Below are positions 36,591-43,357 of a DNA stretch of 64,000 bases, one piece after another. The position numbers and the translations under genes are program-made. Source of the DNA: Flavobacterium sp. ov086 (GTDB lineage Bacteria; Bacteroidota; Bacteroidia; Flavobacteriales; Flavobacteriaceae). The stretch's first letter is position 1. Every line of letters starts with the position of its first letter. The stretch spans positions 166,210 through 230,209 of the forward strand of contig NZ_FZNL01000007.1 of assembly GCF_900187965.1 (NCBI RefSeq). Direction: 5' to 3'. Under the pieces are notes generated by a model, which worked only from the letters and a program-made list of their open reading frames with translations, was not told the DNA's origin and ran no database searches.

Positions 36591-36989
36591 TTAGTCAACC
36601 ACTATATTTTTGGTATAATTTGCAGCGTACAATTTTCTAAACATGGCATAAGTGACACTTACCATTGCAAAAGCAATTATAGCATCGATTGTAGCAGGAA
36701 AACCTAATACAGCCAGTTTTGAGAAGAAGGCAAAAATGATATCAAAGAAAATACCTGCAAATACCCATTCTTTCAATCTCAGTAATTTGTTTGGAATTAA
36801 TAATGTAATAACTCCTGACACTTTCATTACGCCAAGCAAATAAATAAAATGCTCGGGATAACCCAATTGCTGTGTAATTTTCCAAACCACAGGATTTGTT
36901 GTAAGTTCAAAAAAACCGCTGGCACCAAACCATAAAGAGGTTAGAATAATTCCTGTCCAATAAATAATTTTTGTTGTTTTTGTGTTCAT
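36591..36989 (-). CDS. DoxX-like membrane protein
   Basis: 132 aa with four membrane helices: IIYWTGIILTSLWFGASGFF, YLLGVMKVSGVITLLI, WVFAGIFFDIIFAFFSKL and IDAIIAFAMVSVTYAMF. The pattern and length fit the DoxX-like family, thought to take part in membrane redox or stress functions. Its promoter carries the fourth copy of the 21-bp direct repeat operator, which ties it to the lytS-lytR group. Confidence 0.88.
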   Translation of the reverse strand: MNTKTTKIIYWTGIILTSLWFGASGFFELTTNPVVWKITQQLGYPEHFIYLLGVMKVSGVITLLIPNKLLRLKEWVFAGIFFDIIFAFFSKLAVLGFPATIDAIIAFAMVSVTYAMFRKLYAANYTKNIVVD

Positions 36990-37018
36990 GATTTTAAATT
37001 TTAAGTTGTTAAACAGGA

Positions 37019-37092
37019 CAAAATTGCATTAGACGCGATCAAAATCATATTGCTTTTTTGCCGAAATGGACAATTTTAGATTTGAATCAGAC
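37019..37092 (-). promoter_or_regulatory. LytTR-type promoter module, copy 4 (before doxX-like gene)
   Basis: On the minus strand, GTCTGATTC (from 37092) and GTCCATTTC (from 37071) are 21 bp apart, and the -7 box CAATTTTG begins at 37026, again exactly 45 bp after the second repeat. The ATGAAGAAATTAACT stretch of the other copies is absent. Confidence 0.68.
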
Positions 37093-37147
37093 ATTCTAAA
37101 GTTTGAGCTTTTCTATAAAAGCAGGTTTTTGATCTGATACGATTTTG

Positions 37148-37155
37148 TAACTTTG
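37148..37155 (+). promoter_or_regulatory. -7 promoter element TAACTTTG of the Crp-like gene
   Basis: TAACTTTG with TTTG at 37128-37131 upstream (16-bp spacer), 39 bp before the ATG at 37195. Confidence 0.6.
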
Positions 37156-37194
37156 AAGAATACTTTCTGAACAAGTTAAATTCATATTATAAGA

Positions 37195-37770
37195 ATGAGC
37201 GCCAAAGAACTATTACAAGAACATATCGCTAAAACTGCTGTATTAACAGAAAAGGAATTCGATTACTTTTTTTCCCATTTTTCGCCCATTTCTTTCAAGA
37301 AAGGACAAACTATTGTGAGTGCCGGAGATCATGTCGATTGTGAATATTTTGTGGTTTCGGGCTGTTTAAAAGCCTTTTATATAAATGACGATATAAAGAT
37401 GTATATACTTCAGTTTGCGATGCCAACGTGGTGGACTTCTGATTATAATGCTTTATACAATCAAACAATCGCAACAATAAATATCGATTGTATTACCGAT
37501 GCCGAAGTGCTTTGTCTTTCGAACAATGATCGGGAGAAGTTATGCAAAGAGTTCCATCAAGCGGAGCATTTTTTTCGCTGGCGTACCAATAAAGGATATA
37601 TAGCATCTCAAAAAAGGCTTTTATCTTTTATGAACAACAATGTCAAAAAACGCTACGAAGAGCTTTTGGCTTTATATCCACAATTGTACAATCTTGTTCC
37701 AAAGCATTTGATTGCTGCTTATTTAGGTGTTTCAAGAGAAACCCTAAGCCGATTACAGGCTCATAAATGA
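37195..37770 (+). CDS. Crp/Fnr-family transcriptional regulator
   Basis: 191 aa: cyclic-nucleotide-binding-like beta roll (about 20-110, KKGQTIVSAGDHVDCEYFVVSG) and a C-terminal HTH (LIAAYLGVSRETLSRLQ). No Fnr-type N-terminal Cys cluster; the cNMP phosphate-binding Arg motif is not conserved, as is usual in Bacteroidota Crp-like proteins, so the ligand is unknown. A TGTGA-N6-TCAC site lies downstream at 38194, before the YceI operon, a likely target. Confidence 0.93.
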   Translation: MSAKELLQEHIAKTAVLTEKEFDYFFSHFSPISFKKGQTIVSAGDHVDCEYFVVSGCLKAFYINDDIKMYILQFAMPTWWTSDYNALYNQTIATINIDCITDAEVLCLSNNDREKLCKEFHQAEHFFRWRTNKGYIASQKRLLSFMNNNVKKRYEELLALYPQLYNLVPKHLIAAYLGVSRETLSRLQAHK

Positions 37771-37844
37771 TTTTTGTTTCACGCAGATTCTACAGATTTA
37801 AGCAGATTAAGCAGATTTTTCTTCGTGTTTGCGTTTAGTTTGTC

Positions 37845-37970
37845 ATTTCGAGGCACGAGACCCGAGCCATAGCGAACAGACGAAGTAAATCCTCGCAAGT
37901 AGCTCGACAAAGATTGGATTCTCGTTGCGTTAGTTTCTTGCGAGGATTTCTCCTCCGTCGAAATGACAAG
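37845..37970. repeat. dispersed imperfect palindrome bounded by GTCATTTCG / CGAAATGAC
   Basis: Begins GTCATTTCGAGGCACGAGAC and ends TCGAAATGAC. Inside are GAGCCATAGCGAACAGACGA, CTCGACAAAGATTGGATTC and a pair TCCTCGCAAG / CTTGCGAGGA. Matches 8910-9002 (CTCGACAAAGATTGGATTC) and 16179-16260 (GAACAGACGAAGTAAATC). Confidence 0.7.
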
Positions 37971-38193
37971 ATTGTGTTTGCATTGCGAATGATGAATTAA
38001 AGATCAAAATGATTTTTATTTCACGCAGATTTTGCAGATTTCGGTAGATTTTATATTTATGATTCGTTGAAAATAAATATCTGCGCACATCTGCTTAAAT
38101 CTTCTTTAAATCTGCGTTAAAAAATTACAACCCCACGAGAAATAAACCTTTGTAACTTTGCAACTTTGTCCCTTTGAACCTCAAAAAAAAGAA

Positions 38194-38209
38194 TGTGATC
38201 TAGGTCACG
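38194..38209. promoter_or_regulatory. Crp/Fnr-type binding site upstream of the YceI operon
   Basis: TGTGATCTAGGTCACG: half-sites TGTGA and TCAC with a 6-bp spacer, the Crp geometry. It lies 56 bp before the yceI-like start and 424 bp after the Crp-like gene. Confidence 0.65.
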
Positions 38210-38264
38210 TAACCAATTTCTATATCCGCCGTTCCTTTGCATTGTACTTTTAAATACAATAAAA

Positions 38265-38798
38265 ATGGAAACAACAAATTTTAAAATCGTAAGCTCAAAT
38301 AGCAACGTAGAATGGACTGGTAAAAAAGTTACTGGTGCACATAATGGTACAATTGGTATCAAAGAAGGTAATTTCATCTTGAATGGTGGAAAGGTAAAAG
38401 GAGGTAATATCGTTATTAATACTTCTACAATAAAAATTCTGGACATTACAGATCCTGCAACAAACGAACAATTTGCAGGACACCTTGCCTCAGATGATTT
38501 TTTCTCTATCGAAAAATTCCCAACCGCAACTTTTGATATTCTTTCTGTAAAAGAAGTATCAAGCGACACTTATTATCTTGAAGGTAATCTTACTATAAAA
38601 GACATTTCGCATGTTGTTGGTTTTGAAGCAAACGTAGAGAATATTGAAAATGCAATTACACTTTCGGGTAAACTGGTAATTGATCGTACCAAATACGACA
38701 TCAGATTCCGTTCAGGTAATTTCTTCAAAGACTTGGGAGACACATTGATTTACAATGATTTTGAATTGGATTTCAATATTTCTGCTCAAGCAATATAA
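38265..38798 (+). CDS. YceI-family lipid-binding-like protein, cytoplasmic form
   Basis: 177 aa spanning one YceI lipocalin-like barrel: SNVEWTGKKVTGAHNGTIGI, HLASDDFFSIEKFPTATF, LTIKDISHVVGFEA and FRSGNFFKDLGD. YceI proteins bind isoprenoid-type lipids; most are periplasmic, but this one has no signal peptide (METTNFKIVSSNS). First gene of a tight run (spacings 25, 4, 1 and 19 bp) to 41340 with a tautomerase, SDR, NTF2-like protein and nitronate monooxygenase. Confidence 0.93.
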   Translation: METTNFKIVSSNSNVEWTGKKVTGAHNGTIGIKEGNFILNGGKVKGGNIVINTSTIKILDITDPATNEQFAGHLASDDFFSIEKFPTATFDILSVKEVSSDTYYLEGNLTIKDISHVVGFEANVENIENAITLSGKLVIDRTKYDIRFRSGNFFKDLGDTLIYNDFELDFNISAQAI

Positions 38799-38823
38799 TT
38801 AGAACAAGCTAAAAATTAAAATC

Positions 38824-39042
38824 ATGCCATACGTAAAAATAGAATTGACTCGTGAAGGAGTAACTCGCGAGCAAAAACAGGAATTAATAAACGGAATAAC
38901 CAATTTGATTACAGACGTTTTAAACAAAGATCCGTACTTAACTCACGTTGTAATTCAGGAAATTGAATTAGACGATTGGGGTTACGCAGGAGAACAAGTA
39001 TCAGTATTAAGAGAAAAAGGCATAACAGCCGATAAAAAATAA
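38824..39042 (+). CDS. 4-oxalocrotonate tautomerase-family enzyme
   Basis: 72 aa. Pro directly after Met (MPYVKIELTREGVT) would become the catalytic Pro1, the family hallmark; Arg near position 11 (ELTREG) and HVVIQEIELDDWGYAG fit the subunit. Tautomerises enol/keto acids; the real substrate is unknown. 25 bp after yceI-like, 4 bp before the SDR gene. Confidence 0.92.
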   Translation: MPYVKIELTREGVTREQKQELINGITNLITDVLNKDPYLTHVVIQEIELDDWGYAGEQVSVLREKGITADKK

Positions 39043-39046
39043 AATC

Positions 39047-39781
39047 ATGAAAAAACAAACAATAATCGTAACAGGTGCAGCATCTGGTATAGGAAAAGGA
39101 ATTGCAAAATATTTTTTGGACAGAGGTGACAATGTTGTCATCAATTCATTAACGCCAAGTGCATTAGAAAACACTTTTAATGAATTTGGAGCAGGCGATA
39201 ATCTTGCAATGTTTGCTGGAGATGTCAGCGATGTAGCAACAGGAAAACAATTGGTTGCTCTGGCAATCGAAAAATTTGGATCGGCAGATGTACTTGTAAA
39301 CAATGCCGGAATCTTTGACAGCAAACCGTTTTTGGAAGTTGACGAAGCGTATTTGGATAAATTTTTGAAAACGAATCTAAAAGGAACATTTTTTACTACA
39401 CAAGCAGTGATTCCTCAAATGTTGGAACAAAAAGGCGGAGTAGTAATCAACATCGGAACTCCACTTGTAAATCACGGTTTGGGCGGATGGCCAGCTTCGG
39501 CTCCGGTATCAAGTAAAGGTGCTATTCATGCCTTGACTATTCAACTAGCAGCCGAATTTGGAAAACAAAATATTCGTGTAAATACTGTTGCTCCCGGAGT
39601 TATTCGTACGCCAATGCACGGTGACAAAGCAGATCAGAATGCAGGTTTACATTTACTAAACAGAGTTGGAGAAATCGATGATGTTGCCGAAATGGTTTAT
39701 ACTGTAGCAAAAAGCAATTTTATTACCGGATCAATTATCAATGTTGATGGGGGTAAAGCTGCCGGACATAATTTAAACTAA
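39047..39781 (+). CDS. short-chain dehydrogenase/reductase (SDR)
   Basis: 244 aa. TGAASGIGKGIA cofactor motif, NNAGIFDS, and ITGSIINVDGGKAAG at the end. The usual catalytic YxxxK is atypical: the segment reads APVSSKGAIHALTI, with Val in place of Tyr before SSK, so the catalytic Tyr may be missing or replaced. Ser in GTPLVNHG is also changed. The protein may be a non-classical or inactive SDR. Co-transcribed with the tautomerase and the NTF2-like gene. Confidence 0.88.
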   Translation: MKKQTIIVTGAASGIGKGIAKYFLDRGDNVVINSLTPSALENTFNEFGAGDNLAMFAGDVSDVATGKQLVALAIEKFGSADVLVNNAGIFDSKPFLEVDEAYLDKFLKTNLKGTFFTTQAVIPQMLEQKGGVVINIGTPLVNHGLGGWPASAPVSSKGAIHALTIQLAAEFGKQNIRVNTVAPGVIRTPMHGDKADQNAGLHLLNRVGEIDDVAEMVYTVAKSNFITGSIINVDGGKAAGHNLN

Positions 39782-39782
39782 G

Positions 39783-40238
39783 GTGAAAACTTTTATAGTA
39801 TTAATAGCTTTGATGTCCTGTATAACAGCAGGACTTAAAGCACAAAACAGAATTAAAATGGAAAATCAGAAAGAAGATATAGCAGCGATTACAGATGCAG
39901 TAGAAAACTATTATTTTAAAGGAATTTACGAAGGCGACGAAATGTTATTGGGGAGTATTTTTCATCCGGGAACATTAGTTTTTGGAGATGTAAAAGGACA
40001 GCCCTACTTCAAAACGGTAGATCTTTATTTGGATGGTGTCAAAAACAGACAAAGCCCAAAAGATTCAGGAAAACCTTTTAAAGGCCAAATTCTGAGTATA
40101 AAAGTCGTAAATTCAATTGCGGTTGCAGAGATTAATGTTAAAATGTACGACTTTAATTATCGGGATTTTTTATCTTTCCATAAGATTGATGGTCAATGGA
40201 TTATCGTCAATAAAATGCTGACAGATTTAAGCGAATAA
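39783..40238 (+). CDS. secreted NTF2-like (lumazine-binding/SnoaL-type) protein
   Basis: 151 aa starting at GTG 39783, one base after the SDR stop; this start gives a clear signal peptide (MKTFIVLIALMSCITAGLKAQ in parts), which the later ATG at 39858 would lose. The body is an NTF2 cone fold: DAVENYYFKGIYEGDEMLLG, FHPGTLVFGDVKG, SFHKIDGQWIIVNKML. Such proteins bind or isomerise small molecules; no specific activity can be assigned. Confidence 0.85.
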   Translation: MKTFIVLIALMSCITAGLKAQNRIKMENQKEDIAAITDAVENYYFKGIYEGDEMLLGSIFHPGTLVFGDVKGQPYFKTVDLYLDGVKNRQSPKDSGKPFKGQILSIKVVNSIAVAEINVKMYDFNYRDFLSFHKIDGQWIIVNKMLTDLSE

Positions 40239-40257
40239 ACTCTAAAACGATAAAGTC

Positions 40258-41340
40258 ATGTGGTACAATACAGAAGCTTCGAAGTTGTTAGGAATTCAAT
40301 ATCCCATTCTTCAGGGACCATTTGGAGGAAATTTATCATCTGTAGAATTGACAGCTGCAGTCTCAAATGCTGGCGGACTTGGTGGATACGGAGCTTATAC
40401 AATGAGCCCGCAGGAAATTTTTGAAGCAGACAAACAAATAAAAGCGGCGACCAATAAACCGTACAATCTAAATCTTTGGGTTTCGGACTCTGATTATCCG
40501 GATGATATTCCTGCTGTAAAATTTCATAAAGCAAAAGAAATATTTAAACCGTATTTTGACGAAGTTGGAATTCCGTTACCTGATAAACCAGCCAAATTTC
40601 AATCCAGATTCGAGAATCAGCTTGAAGTCATTTTAAAGATTCGCCCAAAAGTATTCAGTTTTATGTTTGGCGTTCCTTCTGCTGATGTTTTAGAAGAATG
40701 CCGAAAATCCGGAATTGTCACCGTTGGTGCAGCTACAACATTAGACGAAGCTATCTTTTTGGAAAATACCGGTGTAGATATGATTATCGCTTCGGGTTTT
40801 GAAGCAGGCGGACATCGGCCCTCTTTTTTAGATTCGGCAGAATCATCTTTAACGGGAACTTTTGTGTTGTTACAGTTAATTCGGGAGAAAGTAAAGGTTC
40901 CAGTTATTGCAGCCGGAGGAATCGCAAACGGAAATGGTGTTGCGGCGGCTCTAGCTTTAGGCGCAAGCGCAGCTCAAATTGGAACCGCATTTTTAGCCTG
41001 TGATGAATCGAACGCATTGCCAATTCACAAGCAAATGTTATTTTCGGATGCATCAAAATACACAACTTTATCACGAGCTCACACTGGCAGACTCGGACGT
41101 GGATTAACCAGTAGAATTGCAAAGGAAATTTTAGGAAAAGAAGCATCTATATTGCCATTTCCGTTACAGACTACTTTCATGTCTCCGTTACGAAAAGCAG
41201 CGTTAGATCAGGAAAAATGGGACATGATCTTATTTTGGGGCGGACAAATAGCGCCAATTCTAAAACACACAAAAGCAACTGAATTAATGCATTCCTTAAT
41301 TGAAGAAACTACAGCTTATTTTGATGGTTTGAAGACATAA
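40258..41340 (+). CDS. nitronate monooxygenase (NPD/2-nitropropane dioxygenase family)
   Basis: 360 aa TIM-barrel FMN enzyme. LLGIQYPILQGPFGG at the start, GFEAGGHRPSF (FMN/His region), VPVIAAGGIANGNGVAAALALGA (phosphate site, in parts) and QIGTAFLACDES are typical. Oxidises nitronates or propionate-3-nitronate, a detoxification role. Last gene of the YceI unit, closed by the terminator at 41338. Confidence 0.94.
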   Translation: MWYNTEASKLLGIQYPILQGPFGGNLSSVELTAAVSNAGGLGGYGAYTMSPQEIFEADKQIKAATNKPYNLNLWVSDSDYPDDIPAVKFHKAKEIFKPYFDEVGIPLPDKPAKFQSRFENQLEVILKIRPKVFSFMFGVPSADVLEECRKSGIVTVGAATTLDEAIFLENTGVDMIIASGFEAGGHRPSFLDSAESSLTGTFVLLQLIREKVKVPVIAAGGIANGNGVAAALALGASAAQIGTAFLACDESNALPIHKQMLFSDASKYTTLSRAHTGRLGRGLTSRIAKEILGKEASILPFPLQTTFMSPLRKAALDQEKWDMILFWGGQIAPILKHTKATELMHSLIEETTAYFDGLKT

Positions 41341-41369
41341 TGTTATTTATAATAACATTAATTTTTTTT
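41338..41369 (+). terminator. rho-independent terminator at the end of the nitronate monooxygenase gene
   Basis: TAATGTTATT, loop TAT, AATAACATTA, then ATTTTTTTT. The stop codon TAA is the first part of the stem. Confidence 0.88.
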
Positions 41370-41753
41370 GGTAGTTCCGAAGGAACAAAATATATTCTAG
41401 AGATGTCCCGAGGCTTCGGGATTAATCCATCATTCACAATCCAAACGCAATCTTGTCAGAAATGACAAAATCTTTGCGATTTTGCGTCTTTGCGAGATTT
41501 ATTCGCTATAATCCCAAACTCATTTCAAAAAATGGAATGAGTTTTTTTGTGCTTTTTCTACAGCATAAAACTAAGATTTGATATTTTTCAGCAATGAAGT
41601 GTCTGAATTTCTGTTATAAAACAGGAAAATCATAAAAGTTTTTTCGATCTTCAAATATCTATTTTACAGTGTTTTATATTGCAAAAGACGAGCTTTTAAA
41701 ATAATATTCAAAAAAACAATCTTAAACTATATTAGTTTTATAGAATTAGTATA

Positions 41754-41761
41754 TATATTTG
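41754..41761 (+). promoter_or_regulatory. -7 promoter element TATATTTG of the riboswitch transcript
   Basis: TATATTTG matches TAnnTTTG and would start transcription near 41768, about 20 bp before the aptamer P1 stem. Confidence 0.6.
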
Positions 41762-41786
41762 TATCGCAGAAAACTTCTGTATGATA

Positions 41787-41882
41787 CTTATCCAGAAAGA
41801 CGGAGGGAATAGGCCCAATGATGTCTTAGCAACCTGTTACCGAATAAGGTGCTAAATCCTTCCGCACAGGCGGACAGATAAG
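41787..41882 (+). ncRNA. SAM-I (S-box) riboswitch
   Basis: P1 CTTATC pairs with GATAAG. In order: AGAAAGACGGAGGGAATAGG, CCCAATGATGTCTTAGCAAC, CTGTTACCGAATAAGGTGCT, AAATCCTTCCGCACAGGCGG. AGGGA, GGCCC-type, CAGCAACC-type and AAGGTGCTAAATCC blocks are the conserved S-box core, so the aptamer looks functional. It senses S-adenosylmethionine and normally switches off sulfur-amino-acid genes. No terminator hairpin follows directly; control in this phylum is often translational. The next large gene starts 300 bp downstream. Confidence 0.93.
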
Positions 41883-41936
41883 AAAGATTTGCTTAATCTG
41901 AATAAGATCATTTTGTTAAATATTATTTATTTTAAA

Positions 41937-42026
41937 ATGAAAAGCAAACTACATTTTTTACAAGCTGATTATGAAATTTTAAATTCAATTTTCGAAGAAA
42001 ACTGCTTTGGCTTTTTACGAATGTGA
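41937..42026 (+). CDS. 29-codon ORF in the riboswitch leader, function unknown
   Basis: ATG at 41937 to TGA at 42024-42026; peptide begins MKSKLHFLQADYEIL and ends FGFLRM. It contains one Cys and no sulfur-amino-acid cluster that would suggest an attenuation peptide. It could be a short leader gene, the true first gene after the riboswitch, or chance. Not recognised. Confidence 0.3.
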   Translation: MKSKLHFLQADYEILNSIFEENCFGFLRM

Positions 42027-42182
42027 AAATACTAAATTCTCTCTTTTCCTTTTTTACAACAATTTCTAAAGGTCTTACTTATTCTGACCTGAAATTCTTT
42101 TGTCTCATCTAAAACTAAAACTACAATGAAAAAAAACTTACTAAGATGCTTTGAGAAAGCGCCACTTAAAAATCAAAATAAA

Positions 42183-43172
42183 ATGAAAAATGTACTATTA
42201 GGCTTTACGCTGTTTTTTGGAGTTGCACAAACTCAGGCGCAAGAAACGGCTTTACAATTAAAAGGAACTGTTACAGATACGGTTGCGCAATACGTTTATC
42301 TGCAGAAATTCCACAATAAAATGTTTACCACAATTGATTCGGTAAAAGTGAAAGATGGAAATTTTAGCTTTAAAACGAAAGTGAAAACACCGGAATTATA
42401 CGGATTAAGCGTAAACACAGAAGATTCTCCCTTGTATATTTTCCTTGAAAAAACGCCAATTACAGTAAAACTAAGCCCAAAGAAATATTATACAAACTCT
42501 GTAGTTGAAGGTTCTGAATCTCAGAATTTATTCGAAGCCTACAAAAAATCGAATGATGTAGAAATTAGTAAGTTCATTACAGAAAATCCAAAATCTATTG
42601 TTTCGGCTTATGTATTGTACAGAAACTGGTCGTACAGATTAACGCCGGAGCAAATCACTCAAAACATTGCTTTACTTGATAAAAGTTTGCAAACGACCAC
42701 TTACGTGAAAGAATTAAAAGAACTGGTTACTGTTTTAGACGGATTATCGGTTGGTAAAAAAGCCCCTGATTTTACAGCAAATGATCCACAAGGGAAACCA
42801 GTTCGTCTTTCAGAAAATTTAAAAGGATACACTTTAGTTGATTTTTGGGCCTCATGGTGTGGACCTTGCCGTAGAGAAAATCCAAACATTGTGGCAGCTT
42901 ACAAAGAATATCACGACAAAGGTTTCAATGTTATTGGTGTTTCTTTAGATAAAAAGAAAGAAAACTGGATAAAAGGAATTCAGGATGATAATTTGACTTG
43001 GCTTCACGTTTCTGATTTGCTTTTCTGGAACAGCGCTGTTGCTAAATTATATGGTGTAAGAGCTATTCCAGGGAATTATTTAGTCGATTCAAAAGGAATT
43101 ATCGTAGCAAAAAATCTACACGGAGAAGAATTGCAAACTACGCTTAAAACACTTTTAGGACAAGCAAATTAA
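42183..43172 (+). CDS. TlpA-like thiol-disulfide protein with DUF4369-like N-terminus
   Basis: 329 aa from ATG 42183, which starts a signal peptide (MKNVLLGFTLFFGVAQTQAQ); the ATG at 42126 adds 19 residues before it. Residues about 25-130 are the beta-rich DUF4369-like domain (LKGTVTDTVAQYVYLQKF), then a helical linker, then a TlpA/AhpC-type thioredoxin domain with GKKAPDFTANDP and the active site WASWCGPCRREN. Periplasmic reductase by family. First sizeable gene after the SAM riboswitch. Confidence 0.92.
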   Translation: MKNVLLGFTLFFGVAQTQAQETALQLKGTVTDTVAQYVYLQKFHNKMFTTIDSVKVKDGNFSFKTKVKTPELYGLSVNTEDSPLYIFLEKTPITVKLSPKKYYTNSVVEGSESQNLFEAYKKSNDVEISKFITENPKSIVSAYVLYRNWSYRLTPEQITQNIALLDKSLQTTTYVKELKELVTVLDGLSVGKKAPDFTANDPQGKPVRLSENLKGYTLVDFWASWCGPCRRENPNIVAAYKEYHDKGFNVIGVSLDKKKENWIKGIQDDNLTWLHVSDLLFWNSAVAKLYGVRAIPGNYLVDSKGIIVAKNLHGEELQTTLKTLLGQAN

Positions 43173-43173
43173 T

Positions 43174-43316
43174 TTTTTAAACGCATAGAAACATAGATTA
43201 TATTCTAAATAAAAGATGTTTAAAAAAATCTAGATTTTCACACATAGCTATGTTTGTTAAAATAAGTGAAATACCTCTTTTGATAAAGAAGATCTATGTT
43301 TCTATGTGTTTAAAAA
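43174..43316. repeat. inverted repeat element, 25-bp arms
   Basis: TTTTTAAACGCATAGAAACA... at 43174-43198 and its complement at 43292-43316 agree at 24 of 25 bases. It fills the gap between the thioredoxin and aminotransferase genes, so read-through RNA would form a long hairpin. Looks like a small non-autonomous repeat. Confidence 0.7.
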
Positions 43317-43357
43317 TTCAATTAATAAAAAGAATAGTTAATTAAAATGATAAGGAA

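Larger units (their letters stand above)
37771..38264. other. intergenic gap with dispersed repeats and the YceI operon promoter
   Basis: Contains ACGCAGATT-type repeats (37783-37818, 38020-38120), one copy of the GTCATTTC palindromic repeat (37845-37970), and the Crp-like site at 38194. No gene. Confidence 0.7.
41341..42182. other. 840-bp gap: repeats, orphan hairpin, SAM riboswitch leader
   Basis: From left: terminator, one GTTCCGAAGGAAC palindrome (41374), CCCGAGGCTTCGGG palindrome (41408), a second terminator-like hairpin (AAACTCATTTC / GGAATGAGTTTTTTT, 41517-41547) with no gene in front of it, then the promoter and riboswitch at 41754-41882 and a 29-codon ORF at 41937. Confidence 0.7.

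Noticed and set aside
41517..41547. Terminator-like hairpin as end of an unseen gene
   Set aside because: No ORF precedes it after the terminator at 41338; probably a repeat remnant or a backup terminator.
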